Shown here in pieces: positions 32,542-41,230 of a stretch of DNA of 53,344 nt (position 1 is the stretch's first letter; each line of letters opens with the position of its first letter). Both the position numbers and the translations under genes were made by a program. The stretch is from a virus, in IMG/VR virus record IMGVR_UViG_3300030329_003045, positions 1 through 53,344 of that record; one strand, written 5' to 3'. Below the pieces are notes generated by a model, which saw nothing but the letters and a program-made list of their open reading frames with translations, ran no database searches and was not told the origin of the DNA.

Positions 32542-32727
32542 CTAGTCTTTTATTAAAGCTTCTTTAACTACATCTTCAACACTATCCCAAATAGCATCTA
32601 AGATTTTAGCTTCAGTTTTTTCAGAAATAAATGGAATATCTACATTCTCATTCATTCTTTTTATCATTTTCTCTTTCATTTCGTCATTGAATATATATCC
32701 AGCGACTATTTTACCAAATCCAGACAT
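32542..32727 (-). CDS. Hypothetical protein (61 aa)
   Basis: Coupled to the 23-aa gene upstream by TAATG, ribosome binding site AAGGAG inside that gene. Helical and amphipathic (DEMKEKMIKRMNENVDIPFI, AKILDAIWDSVEDVVKEALI). Small helical proteins of this form are frequent in marine podovirus structural regions. No function recognised. Confidence 0.65.
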   Translation of the reverse strand: MSGFGKIVAGYIFNDEMKEKMIKRMNENVDIPFISEKTEAKILDAIWDSVEDVVKEALIKD

Positions 32728-32798
32728 TAGTATTTTCTCCTTTTTTTAGGTTTTGTTTTTTTAGGTTTACTCGGTTTTCTTGGATTTTTATAAGCCAT
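32727..32798 (-). CDS. Very basic 23-residue peptide
   Basis: ATG after AAAGGAGGTTAA, followed by 23 codons with 13 Lys/Arg and 5 Pro (NPRKPSKPKKTKPKKRRKY). Stop overlaps the next ATG. The composition is protamine-like: it could coat packaged DNA or bind RNA, or be a spacer ORF for coupling. Too short for homology inference. Confidence 0.5.
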   Translation of the reverse strand: MAYKNPRKPSKPKKTKPKKRRKY

Positions 32799-32811
32799 TT
32801 AACCTCCTTTA

Positions 32812-33258
32812 TTATGCACTTGCTATAAACAGTTCTACAGAAACAGCATTGCCAGCAGGATTAACCTGTAGCGTTACTATATCAGCCATAGTTCCAAAAC
32901 TTGGACTTGTATCAGCTTGAGCTAACATTAAATCGTCAGCACTTCCAAGTACATGACTATGACCAGCAGCTAACGTAACTTGATACAATGTTGCTGCACC
33001 TACCACAGCTAACTCAACAGGATTAGTGCTATCAAGATTTGTTACCCTAATATATTTGCTAAGTTGTGCATCTACAGCTCCTGCAGCACCAGTTACTGCA
33101 TCATTAAAAGTTAAAACTGTTGTAGTTGCACTAGCTGGGCAAGAAACAATTCTTTTATAGACATCATTTATTCCAGTAATACTTAATGTATTTGAGCTAC
33201 CTTGATTTGAACCATTTAAAACAACACTTTCAGTAACTGTTGTTGTCAAAGTTGCCAT
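32812..33258 (-). CDS. Small beta-rich virion protein (148 aa)
   Basis: Ser/Thr/Ala-rich, alternating hydrophobic pattern, few charges (ITGINDVYKRIVSCPASATT, NPVELAVVGAATLYQVTLAA, GHSHVLGS). This composition is typical of capsid decoration or tail-surface proteins. The ATG overlaps the stop of the 67-aa gene. No specific family recognised. Confidence 0.55.
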   Translation of the reverse strand: MATLTTTVTESVVLNGSNQGSSNTLSITGINDVYKRIVSCPASATTTVLTFNDAVTGAAGAVDAQLSKYIRVTNLDSTNPVELAVVGAATLYQVTLAAGHSHVLGSADDLMLAQADTSPSFGTMADIVTLQVNPAGNAVSVELFIASA

Positions 33259-33461
33259 TATTTTTCTCCTTTTTTATAATTACACTTAAATTCTTTAGGT
33301 GGATGAGACACTTTTTCTAATAAATTAAGGCGCTCCTCCAAATTCTTTACTTTTTCATCTAACTCATTATCATCAAAAACATAACTCATAATCTTATCTA
33401 ACTTAAAGTGTTTAGTTAGAGAGTTAGCAACTTGATTTATTAACATTTTAGGAATTATCAT
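33258..33461 (-). CDS. Hypothetical coiled-coil protein (67 aa)
   Basis: Helical; residues 32-52 (ELDEKVKNLEERLNLLEKVS) are a clear short coiled coil, tail basic (KEFKCNYKKGEK). Overlaps the 460-aa gene by 4 bases (ATGA). Function unknown; perhaps an oligomerising virion accessory. Confidence 0.65.
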   Translation of the reverse strand: MIIPKMLINQVANSLTKHFKLDKIMSYVFDDNELDEKVKNLEERLNLLEKVSHPPKEFKCNYKKGEK

Positions 33462-34840
33462 TCTTCATCCAAAATATATGTATCATATCGATTAATCATA
33501 TCTGTACCATAAGTAGTACTCTCTCTAAGATTCTCAATTATCTGTTTATACTCATTAAAATCAAGCGCACCACTTTGATAGTCTCTTTTAAAAGTTAGAA
33601 ACATAGATTCCATAAGGTCATCTATAATTGGCTGCTGAATACCATATCCATGAAAATCACTATATCCTATATCCCCTCTTTCTGCCCAATATTCAGGATG
33701 TTTTAATGTGGTGTCTGTATAAAATTTAGAATGACCATGAAAAGGGCCTTCTTCACCCAAAACATCTAATGCACCTTTTAAACCAGTATATCCCTGTATT
33801 TGACTCATAGAGCCTGAAGGTAATTCATCACCAATAGCCTCTCCTCCCCCATATCCTTTAGTAGCATAATACTGATACCCTTGATCAAGAAATTCATCAA
33901 GATCAAATTCTTTACCTTGTAATTGAGCTACATGAGCTAATTCAACACCAAGAATTCGTAATGTTTGTCCTAATGATTCATCCTTCCCAGTTCTTATAAG
34001 TACCGTCCTCTGCAGAGCTGGAATAAGATCATAAAGGACTTCATTTGCTCCAGTTTCAAGTATTGCATCAGTAGTTAATCCATGAAGTAATGAAAGACCT
34101 CCAGCCCAATCTTCTGATCTCTCCTCCCATACTTCTTCCGCATTTCCCATTGGACCATAGACTACAGGCTCTCCATATTTGTCTCCAAAAAGAATACTTA
34201 AAGGATTTTGAACAAGCCAATCAGCAAGCACGTTATCAAAAGTATAAGCTGCAGCCCCTGTCACTTCTTGAAGTGATTCTGGTATAGTCTTTCTTAAAGC
34301 AGCTCTGCTTCCTGTATGAGTTGGATCAAATTCCCAACCAAACCGATACGCATCATTTTTCAATGAATCTAACACATTATATATTGGAGTAAGCTTCCAA
34401 GCTTCATCACTAATACCTTTAAAATCATCGCCTAAAACTTTCATAAGTTCTTGTTCATATTGCCACTTAAAAGTGTGTTGAAGAGATTCGCTTTCAGGAG
34501 ATTCACCAATATATTTATAACGTTCATCTTCATTTTCAAAGGTATCTAAGAAACCTTGTTGTGCTTCTTTTAATTTTTTTAACTCTTCTTCTGATGGTAA
34601 GTCAACTATTTTATTTCCATATTGATCATAGGGAATATATGAAGTTGCACCACCATACCTAGTAGATATATTTTTATTAATATTAGAACTTGTATCTTCT
34701 TTATAAGTTACATCACCAGCAGGTGGCAAATCATTATATTGACCAGATATATGCTTAACACTACCAATAGTATTTTCATCTATTATCTCAACTTCATATA
34801 GATGACCATCTCTTTCCATTAATTCTTTTCTAATAGCCAT
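33458..34840 (-). CDS. Virion-region protein with degenerate zincin motif
   Basis: 460 aa, acidic and Tyr/Gly-rich. Residues near 295-305 read ILGVELAHVAQLQG, which aligns with the HELAHVVQ-type HExxHxxQ of zinc peptidases except that the first His is Val. So it may be an inactive relative of a metallopeptidase, or the likeness may be fortuitous. Its upstream neighbour but one (35102-36457) has an intact HELLH. Lies among small membrane and coiled-coil genes between lysis-type genes and decoration proteins. Otherwise unknown. Confidence 0.5.
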   Translation of the reverse strand: MAIRKELMERDGHLYEVEIIDENTIGSVKHISGQYNDLPPAGDVTYKEDTSSNINKNISTRYGGATSYIPYDQYGNKIVDLPSEEELKKLKEAQQGFLDTFENEDERYKYIGESPESESLQHTFKWQYEQELMKVLGDDFKGISDEAWKLTPIYNVLDSLKNDAYRFGWEFDPTHTGSRAALRKTIPESLQEVTGAAAYTFDNVLADWLVQNPLSILFGDKYGEPVVYGPMGNAEEVWEERSEDWAGGLSLLHGLTTDAILETGANEVLYDLIPALQRTVLIRTGKDESLGQTLRILGVELAHVAQLQGKEFDLDEFLDQGYQYYATKGYGGGEAIGDELPSGSMSQIQGYTGLKGALDVLGEEGPFHGHSKFYTDTTLKHPEYWAERGDIGYSDFHGYGIQQPIIDDLMESMFLTFKRDYQSGALDFNEYKQIIENLRESTTYGTDMINRYDTYILDEE

Positions 34841-34844
34841 TTTA

Positions 34845-35093
34845 TTACTCTATATCCATTATTAATTCTTCTAATCTATTAAATCTATCATCTAATTTAG
34901 TTTCAATCTTTGCTTGCCCTATTTTTAAATTAACTATAGCACTAGAATTATTATCTACTCTTTTAACAACTTTAGTTTGTTCTTTTTCAACACTATCTAT
35001 TTTTGTAGTTGTTGAGCCTTGAGTAAATATAAAGGTACCTATTATAGTAGCTCCTGTTAATATTGTTCCTAGTGAAATCTTCTTATCAATCAT
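34845..35093 (-). CDS. Small membrane protein with coiled coil (82 aa)
   Basis: Residues 7-24 (SLGTILTGATIIGTFIFT) form one membrane span after a KK start; residues 30-80 are a predicted coiled coil (SVEKEQTKVVKRVDNNSSAI, DDRFNRLEELIMDIE). This topology occurs in spanin/holin-accessory and tail-anchored phage proteins. With the holin-like gene at 36450 it may belong to a lysis group; uncertain. Confidence 0.55.
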   Translation of the reverse strand: MIDKKISLGTILTGATIIGTFIFTQGSTTTKIDSVEKEQTKVVKRVDNNSSAIVNLKIGQAKIETKLDDRFNRLEELIMDIE

Positions 35094-35101
35094 TATAACT
35101 C

Positions 35102-36457
35102 CTATTCAAACCAACTTCTTATTAATTTCATTGTTTTATTTTCTTCGGCCTTATCTTCTTCTTTAAATCCGAATTTACGGCCTCTTAATTCAAGTTCAAT
35201 TAGCCTTTTATCTCTAATTTCTTTTAATCTTCGACTTTCTTCTTCATACTCTTCAGTACCTTTATCATACGGAATATTATCCAAATTATGCCAATATTCT
35301 TGAGCTGCACCTAATTGTTCTCCTCTTAAAAAATCAACTTCATCTTTTATAAACTCAGCTTCAGTATGTGTCGTATCACGTGGTAAATACCAATCAAATC
35401 CTCTCGTACCACCTTCTGTCCATTCATTCATCATATTTTCTAAATATCTATATCCTTTAGGATTTTGTTTATATAACTGTTGGATTGCGTAATCTACTTC
35501 TCTATCATAATCCATTGAATGTTCCTGGCCAGAGAAATGAGATACTCCTGCTGGAGAATGAAGTAATTCATGTATAAATACATCTAATGTTTCTCTTGTA
35601 TCTGGAAATAAAGGAAGATTTAAAGTATCTTTTGTATCTTCCACACGCTCATAAAATCCTCCTATAGCTCCAGTATCCCCAAAAAGAGTCCTTTGTCTAA
35701 AAGGGTCTATTCCTTGAAAATGTATACCCTCATCTAATAACTTATTTCTAATTTCTTTGCTATATAAGCTATCAGTAGGAAGGCCAAACATAGGTCCGTG
35801 TTTTTTTTCAAGGTGAGTATGACCATGACTAGCGTCATCATTCTGATCCTTTAAACTTAATTCTGCCAATAAAGAATCTAAAGTAGGCGCTATAGAATCT
35901 AATATATTTACAAGCTCTTCAGAATCTGGCTGTTCTAAATCATAATAAGTGCCCGCTTTAGTGCCATGTTTTGTAGAAGCAAAAGGTATTTGAGCGAATT
36001 TATCTTTATATTCTTCATACTCTTCCAATAAACGCTTTCTCTCACGTCTATCATCTTTAGTTACAGTTCCGCTTACATACTTCTTAGCAAAATCTTGCAT
36101 AAAATCAGGATAAAATTCACTAAACCATTCCAATTGAGGATCTTTTCCTCTAATCATCTCAGGAGCTTTCATAAATCCTTTTATAGGTGTAGCTTCAGCA
36201 CTAACATAAGGCCCATCAGTAGGGCTATATAAAACATCATATCTAGGGACATTAAAATCTAAACCTTCGTTCCAATTAGCAAAACGACCTTGTACTTTTG
36301 ACGGAAACAATCTATGAGTATCTTTTCTCATTATATTACCTGATTCAGAAGGTCTAATAGAACTGACTTCAGGAGTATCTTTAGCTAATTCTTCTTCAAG
36401 AATGCTAGTATCAACATCTTTAAAATAATCCCATACATATTTACTAGCTTCACTCAT
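35102..36457 (-). CDS. Zinc metallopeptidase-like protein (HELLH)
   Basis: 451 aa. H296-E-L-L-H300 lies in LDVFIHELLHSPAGVSHF, an HExxH zinc-binding helix preceded by hydrophobic residues as in zincins. A third ligand could be in GQEHSMDYDREVDYAI (H or E). The rest is acidic and hydrophilic with no recognised domain or signal peptide. As a late gene it could be a virion-borne protease acting on host surface or on capsid proteins during maturation. Overlaps the holin-like gene by 8 bases. Confidence 0.6.
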   Translation of the reverse strand: MSEASKYVWDYFKDVDTSILEEELAKDTPEVSSIRPSESGNIMRKDTHRLFPSKVQGRFANWNEGLDFNVPRYDVLYSPTDGPYVSAEATPIKGFMKAPEMIRGKDPQLEWFSEFYPDFMQDFAKKYVSGTVTKDDRRERKRLLEEYEEYKDKFAQIPFASTKHGTKAGTYYDLEQPDSEELVNILDSIAPTLDSLLAELSLKDQNDDASHGHTHLEKKHGPMFGLPTDSLYSKEIRNKLLDEGIHFQGIDPFRQRTLFGDTGAIGGFYERVEDTKDTLNLPLFPDTRETLDVFIHELLHSPAGVSHFSGQEHSMDYDREVDYAIQQLYKQNPKGYRYLENMMNEWTEGGTRGFDWYLPRDTTHTEAEFIKDEVDFLRGEQLGAAQEYWHNLDNIPYDKGTEEYEEESRRLKEIRDKRLIELELRGRKFGFKEEDKAEENKTMKLIRSWFE

Positions 36458-36749
36458 TATTCTTTTCCATTATCCTTAAAAATTTATCCTTCAACCCATT
36501 TCCACTTAATCTAGCCATTATTTCTACCTGTGCTTTAAATATACCATTTAACTTCTTTTGTTCCATTTGTACCATTTTTTGCTGATCTATCAACTTAATA
36601 ATAATACCTTCCAACCTCTTGAAGTCTTGGTCTAGCTCTGTCATAAGAGTAGATTGGATGAACTTGTTTTGTCTCCAAATAAAAAACCCGAACGCCATCG
36701 CTACCGCTACTGGTATTCCAAATTGTTCCAATATTGTAAGTATGTCCAT
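36450..36749 (-). CDS. Holin-like membrane protein (99 aa)
   Basis: One hydrophobic span at residues 10-27 (FGIPVAVAMAFGFFIWRQ) followed by a charged coiled coil (FKRLEGIIIKLIDQQKMVQM), the XhlA/hemolysin-like or class III holin layout. 3 bases downstream of the phosphoesterase stop. An endolysin (M15) is encoded 10 kb away in the same unit. Could also be a membrane accessory without pore function. Confidence 0.55.
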   Translation of the reverse strand: MDILTILEQFGIPVAVAMAFGFFIWRQNKFIQSTLMTELDQDFKRLEGIIIKLIDQQKMVQMEQKKLNGIFKAQVEIMARLSGNGLKDKFLRIMEKNNE

Positions 36750-36752
36750 CCA

Positions 36753-37523
36753 TCACCCTTCTATCAATTCTCCCCATAATGAGGTTTTTCCGTTAATAAT
36801 TTGGATAATATGTACCGTAAACAACCCTCTAGCGTAAAAATCAACGATGGCAAAAGCATGAGCCCAGTTAATTCTTCTATTAGCAAGCCACTCATTTGAT
36901 TTTGGTCCCATATCCTTTAAGCAACCTATACTCCATGCACTTTTTGGTCCATCCATATGAGTTGCGCTCATTTGCTGTAAATCGTGCCAATGTCCGTACA
37001 TTACGTTGCATCCTAACTTCCTAATGTGGTTAGCAGTATGGTATTGACCACCATATTGATGCCCATGATAGAAGTAAAGTTTTCCCATTTTAAGATGCTT
37101 CCCGAATTGATAGTATTTGTAGCCGCGATCACTAAGATTAACAGCATTAGCAAATCTATAATGAGGTATATAGGGGTACTTTTCAACTGCCATATTAAGC
37201 CAATTATCATGATTACCCTCAGTAATATACTTCTCTTTACAACCCGCTTTATCCAGGGACTCATCAATTTGGTCCATTCCATCGTTAACATCCTTTATGT
37301 CCTTATCAAAATCTTTTATTAAATATTCTAGTGGTGGTGCTTTCCTCCTTTTAAATTTCCAAGCTGAAAAACCTTCCCACTCTCCAACATCTCCCAAATC
37401 TATATAAGCATCTGGTTTAACTATTTCTATAGTTTTCTTCAGGCAATTAATAGCCTTCTGATCATGTAATGGAAAGTGTTTGTCTGGAGTAACAATTACT
37501 CTCTTAACAACACCTTTATCCAT
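36753..37523 (-). CDS. Calcineurin-like metallophosphoesterase
   Basis: 256 aa with all family motifs: D14-x-H16 (TPDKHFP), GD(45)VGEWE, G103-N-H-D106, YHGH (152-155) and GHWH (177-180). These bind two metals and hydrolyse phosphoesters (proteins, nucleotides or nucleic acid ends). Such genes are scattered in phage genomes; being in the late structural unit suggests either action late in infection or mere hitch-hiking. Substrate cannot be told from sequence. Confidence 0.9.
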   Translation of the reverse strand: MDKGVVKRVIVTPDKHFPLHDQKAINCLKKTIEIVKPDAYIDLGDVGEWEGFSAWKFKRRKAPPLEYLIKDFDKDIKDVNDGMDQIDESLDKAGCKEKYITEGNHDNWLNMAVEKYPYIPHYRFANAVNLSDRGYKYYQFGKHLKMGKLYFYHGHQYGGQYHTANHIRKLGCNVMYGHWHDLQQMSATHMDGPKSAWSIGCLKDMGPKSNEWLANRRINWAHAFAIVDFYARGLFTVHIIQIINGKTSLWGELIEG

Positions 37524-37541
37524 AGTATATTCCTCTCTTTA

Positions 37542-38063
37542 TTATATATCATCAATTATTGCATATACTTGTGCCTGTATATCTCCTTGAGGAGAACTAG
37601 CTCCCCTATCTTTTTGGTCAGAAATAGCATGTATTCCAGCAATAGGAGCATTCAATTTTGCAAACCAACATTCTCCAGGCCCTATTTCTATAGTGTCTGA
37701 TAAATTATAAGCTGCTGTATCAGCATCTAGACACAAATATATACTATCAGCAGTATTTGCTGTTCCGTCACCTTGAACACTCATATGTCTAATAAATAAA
37801 AATTTTACATTATCACTAGCAGGGGCTACGCTATCAATGCTACTACCAACATCTACACCACCTTGAGTAGCAGAGCTACCTTTTTGAATAAAAGATTTAG
37901 CTGCTATTAAATCAGTAGAAGTCGTTGTAATATCAGTTAATTGATAATACCAACCTTCAGTAGCGTTCGCTGGTGTATATGAAACACTTAAATTACTAAA
38001 TGTCTTAGCTATTTCATCAGGTAATAAAGTTATAGATAATTTTATACTTGCGCTATTCGCCAT
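37542..38063 (-). CDS. Beta-rich virion protein (173 aa)
   Basis: Ser/Thr/Asp-rich with strand-like repeats (YTPANATEGWYYQLTDI, DNVKFLFIRHMSVQGDGTAN, DTIEIGPGECWFAKLNAPIAG). This pattern is common in small virion proteins that coat capsid or tail of marine podoviruses. 8 bases separate it from the upstream 356-aa gene. Exact role unknown. Confidence 0.55.
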   Translation of the reverse strand: MANSASIKLSITLLPDEIAKTFSNLSVSYTPANATEGWYYQLTDITTTSTDLIAAKSFIQKGSSATQGGVDVGSSIDSVAPASDNVKFLFIRHMSVQGDGTANTADSIYLCLDADTAAYNLSDTIEIGPGECWFAKLNAPIAGIHAISDQKDRGASSPQGDIQAQVYAIIDDI

Positions 38064-38071
38064 TTAATCTC

Positions 38072-39142
38072 CTAGTAGTTTCTCATTCCAGAATACCCTT
38101 GAACCATATAAGGGCCTCTCTTTCTAGAACTTGAAGCCTTTTCAATTTGTTTTCTAAATAATCTCATAAAGTATTCTCTGCCCTCAACATCTCTTAAATC
38201 TTCAGCTATTTTAGCTTTTACATAATAAACTACAGCTTGCGCTTGATAATCTGATAAATCAAGTTTAAATGATTCATCTTCTAATACTTCAACACTCTCA
38301 TAAACAGATATATTCTCTTGAAAAACATTATATATACTTACAGTATCATTCCCACTATCTGCACAAGCAGCGGCAGTTTCAGTATAATCTCCATCACTAT
38401 CTATACTAAATTTTTTATTTAAAGTTATCTTACCTGAGGTTTCATTAGTTGTTAAAGAAAATAACCCATGATTATTACCATTAGCTGCAAGATCTATAAA
38501 TATGTAAGGTGAAACTCTATTTGAATTTATAACATCTTTAAATGTTTCTATATCAACTATAGCTGCTGCATTATCTCCTATAAAAGTTTCATCGTCTGCT
38601 TCAAATGTTCCAACCACACTTATATGTGAAGGTTTTAAATTGCATCTAGTTTTTAATGTTAATACTCCAGAAGCGCTTCCAGTAGATTTTACTTGATGAA
38701 GTCCAGACCATCTTCCAGAACCTTCTATATATATCCAATCATCAGCAGCAAATAAAGACGATAAGTCAACTACAGATGAAGCTCCTGAAAATGTAAACAA
38801 TAATAAATTAGTTCCATCTGAACCCCAACCTAAAAACCTATGAAAATCACTTCCTTCTGTTCCTGTAGACTGAATATTAAAAGTTGGAGCATATGAATAC
38901 TCTATTTCTATACCATCTGCTACAGATTCTTTAGGACTTATATATTTTTCCCAAATTCCAGAGCTACTAGCACTAGAACTAGGAATCCATTGCCCTCCAG
39001 CTGCTTCACAAGTATCCTTTGTACTATATCCACTTAAAGTACAATGAGCAACAGCAAGATTACCACTACCACCACTCATCTCAGACTCAACTATTGAAAA
39101 CTTATTACCTTTATTATAATATGCATATTTTTTAAACGCCAT
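38072..39142 (-). CDS. Virion structural protein (356 aa)
   Basis: Start set at 39142 (AAGGATTCTG before ATG), which reduces the overlap with the upstream gene to 11 bases; an ATG 63 bases earlier lacks a ribosome binding site. The body is beta-rich. Residues 30-51 carry a Cys pair motif HCTLSGYSTKDTCEAAGGQW, a short loop seen in repeated form in marine phage structural proteins. The C-terminus (EYFMRLFRKQIEKASSSRKR) is basic. Position between connector-type genes suggests a head-tail or tail accessory protein. Confidence 0.6.
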   Translation of the reverse strand: MAFKKYAYYNKGNKFSIVESEMSGGSGNLAVAHCTLSGYSTKDTCEAAGGQWIPSSSASSSGIWEKYISPKESVADGIEIEYSYAPTFNIQSTGTEGSDFHRFLGWGSDGTNLLLFTFSGASSVVDLSSLFAADDWIYIEGSGRWSGLHQVKSTGSASGVLTLKTRCNLKPSHISVVGTFEADDETFIGDNAAAIVDIETFKDVINSNRVSPYIFIDLAANGNNHGLFSLTTNETSGKITLNKKFSIDSDGDYTETAAACADSGNDTVSIYNVFQENISVYESVEVLEDESFKLDLSDYQAQAVVYYVKAKIAEDLRDVEGREYFMRLFRKQIEKASSSRKRGPYMVQGYSGMRNY

Positions 39143-39413
39143 CAGAATCCTTTGTATATGGTTCAGAAATAGATCTTGGTATACTTCTATATTCTCCACT
39201 TCCATTTTCGTGATTTTTACATCGTATATCTAATATTTTAGCTGCATTGTTAGGAAACTCATAAAATCTTTGTCCAGAAACTATATCAATACGATCAATT
39301 TTTGTGTGTGTTTCATGCTCTGTTGCAATCTCCTGTAAAGCCTCTTTTATATATACTATAGCTCTACCAGTTTGATTTATACCTGCTCTTTCCATTATTT
39401 CTTGTACTGTCAT
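39132..39413 (-). CDS. Head-tail adaptor-like protein (93 aa)
   Basis: Order of elements fits small connector proteins of short-tailed phages: helix with INQTGRAIVYIKEALQEIA, then strand IDRIDIVSGQRFYEFP followed by NNAAKILDIRC and a YRSIPRSI strand. Stop overlaps the next gene. ATG overlaps the stop of the 438-aa gene (sharing 39413). Call is from pattern and place. Confidence 0.5.
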   Translation of the reverse strand: MTVQEIMERAGINQTGRAIVYIKEALQEIATEHETHTKIDRIDIVSGQRFYEFPNNAAKILDIRCKNHENGSGEYRSIPRSISEPYTKDSDGV

Positions 39414-40729
39414 TATCTGCCTCCTGCTGGCTGCTGTTTTGGAGCTTCAATCATAAAAGCTTCAGCATATTGTTGTCTAAAATTTTGTATTAATTGGCTT
39501 TGTTGTTGAAATTGAGCAGCTAATTCTTGTCTTCTAGCTTGCGCTTCTGCAGTATAAGTTTGAGCTGATTGTAAATAAGATTGCGCTGTACTAACATATG
39601 CTTGAACAGCTTGAGTTTTAGCAGATGTAAATCCAGCTCTAGCTTGAACTTCTGCGCTCCATCCAGCTATCTCAGAAGATAAGGTTTGTGCTACAGCGTT
39701 CCATTCAGCTAAATGAGCTTGAGCTCTTTGAATCTCTGTTTGAGCAGTTTGTAAAGTAGCCGCTACCATTTCAGTATCTTCATCATTCAACCAAAATCCA
39801 ACACTTTTAGGTTTAGCATCATCACCAGATCCAGAATCTTCATCTGTTTCAAAACCAGTATCAATAGCATCTCTAGCTAATTCTAATGCATCTTGTACAT
39901 GAGCCAACCCTATACCTGATTTATATTGAGTTTCATCACCAAATAAAGCAGGACCATCTGCACTTTCATTTGCTCTAAAGTTATTTATAGCATTTCTCAT
40001 TCCAGTAAATGCTGCAGGAAAATCACTACTACCACTAGCAGAATCAACCTGTGCTGCAATTTCTGCTGCTTCATACTTCGCTAACAAAACTTCAGCAACA
40101 GCAAGATCAATATTAGTCTTAATTGCACCTAAAGCTGCAGTTATATCACTATTAGCGCCACTTGTATTAGCAATTGCAGCTTCTAATGATCTTATTGAAG
40201 CAAATAATACTACTAAATATACTTTATCTTTAGGGAAATAATTAAGATCATTATGATTATATGCTAAAGTAGAATCGCTACTATTAACAGGAGTTTCATT
40301 TACATAATAAATCTTATAAGAATCTGCTCCGCCTGATGAAGGTTCTGGATAAACTGAAACAGCCCCATCACCAGCTCTTAAAAAGGCTGGATTAAATTTA
40401 GACGCATAATGTATACTACTTGCATCTTCAACTCTTGACTGAACATCTAAAGTTATTTCTCTACAACCCCTCCAATCATCATTAGTTCCAGACTCTCTTA
40501 CAACAGAAATTAACTTACCTATATTAGCTCCTAATCCACCCTGACTATCAGAAGGATCTGTTAATCTAGCAAATAATGATGCATCTTGAGGTTTCATAGC
40601 GAGATGTTTTTGTGTAACATCAATAACTCCGTCAGTTAACATCTGTGTTAATTGAGTTTCAGTCGGAACAGTACCAGAACTACTAATAGTTATTCCAGTT
40701 AACATCCTTACTTGATCATCAAAATTCAT
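39413..40729 (-). CDS. Virion/connector-region protein (438 aa)
   Basis: N-terminal 150 residues are mixed alpha/beta (FNPAFLRAGDGAVSVYPEPS); residues 270-430 are long Ala/Gln-rich helices (AATLQTAQTEIQRAQAHLAE, VQAYVSTAQSYLQSAQTYTA), predicting an extended coiled coil. It follows the capsid and decoration genes, where adaptor or tail-tube genes are expected. No family recognised. Confidence 0.55.
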   Translation of the reverse strand: MNFDDQVRMLTGITISSSGTVPTETQLTQMLTDGVIDVTQKHLAMKPQDASLFARLTDPSDSQGGLGANIGKLISVVRESGTNDDWRGCREITLDVQSRVEDASSIHYASKFNPAFLRAGDGAVSVYPEPSSGGADSYKIYYVNETPVNSSDSTLAYNHNDLNYFPKDKVYLVVLFASIRSLEAAIANTSGANSDITAALGAIKTNIDLAVAEVLLAKYEAAEIAAQVDSASGSSDFPAAFTGMRNAINNFRANESADGPALFGDETQYKSGIGLAHVQDALELARDAIDTGFETDEDSGSGDDAKPKSVGFWLNDEDTEMVAATLQTAQTEIQRAQAHLAEWNAVAQTLSSEIAGWSAEVQARAGFTSAKTQAVQAYVSTAQSYLQSAQTYTAEAQARRQELAAQFQQQSQLIQNFRQQYAEAFMIEAPKQQPAGGR

Positions 40730-40750
40730 TTATTTCCTTTAGTTTAACCC

Positions 40751-40781
40751 ACCCCCCTGAGAGAACACACTATCAGGAGGG
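40751..40781 (-). terminator. Stem-loop between capsid-region genes
   Basis: CCCCCCTGA (40752-40760) pairs with TCAGGAGGG (40773-40781) with one mismatch; loop 12 bases. It fills the 73-base gap after the 138-aa decoration gene on the minus strand. No clear U-run downstream on that strand, so partial terminator or processing hairpin are both possible. Confidence 0.4.
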
Positions 40782-40802
40782 CGAGTCATTATTTATTTAT
40801 TG

Positions 40803-41219
40803 TTATGTCAGTGACATATGGTTCGCATCATGTTCCTGTCCAGAAACGTAGAAGTTACTCCCATCGCAGATTAGCTCAGCCCATTCTCCTGGCTCACAAG
40901 CCGCTAAGAATTTAAGCTCATCTACTCCACTTTCAGCAGATTCTGCAGCAGCACCATCGGCTGACACAATCATACCTATTAAAGTATCTTCACTAGAATC
41001 TGGAGCAATAGTAACATCTGAACTACCACCAGTAGTTACAATAAACTTACAATTCCAACCAACACCAGCATCTGCTGCTTTAGGCAGAGATATAGTGTAA
41101 GCTGAAGCAGCATTTATTGTAAATACTTTTCCAGAATCAGAAGGATCCAATGTCTTTGCAGCTGTAATTTCTTCAACTACAGTACCGCCATAACTAGCTC
41201 TTGAACCTAGTTTAGCCAT
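40803..41219 (-). CDS. Capsid decoration-type protein, paralogue 2
   Basis: 138 aa; ATG after AAGGAGGTAACTA. Beta-rich: DSGKVFTINAASAYTISLP, then GWNCKFIVTTGGSSDVTIAP, then GEWAELICDGSNFYVSGQ. The same order (DxG...tisLP...f....d-tI...G.W..L.c...wYv.gq) is found in the gene just upstream, so the two are tandem paralogues. Position next to the major capsid gene suggests head decoration or head fibre. Confidence 0.6.
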   Translation of the reverse strand: MAKLGSRASYGGTVVEEITAAKTLDPSDSGKVFTINAASAYTISLPKAADAGVGWNCKFIVTTGGSSDVTIAPDSSEDTLIGMIVSADGAAAESAESGVDELKFLAACEPGEWAELICDGSNFYVSGQEHDANHMSLT

Positions 41220-41230
41220 TAGTTACCTCC

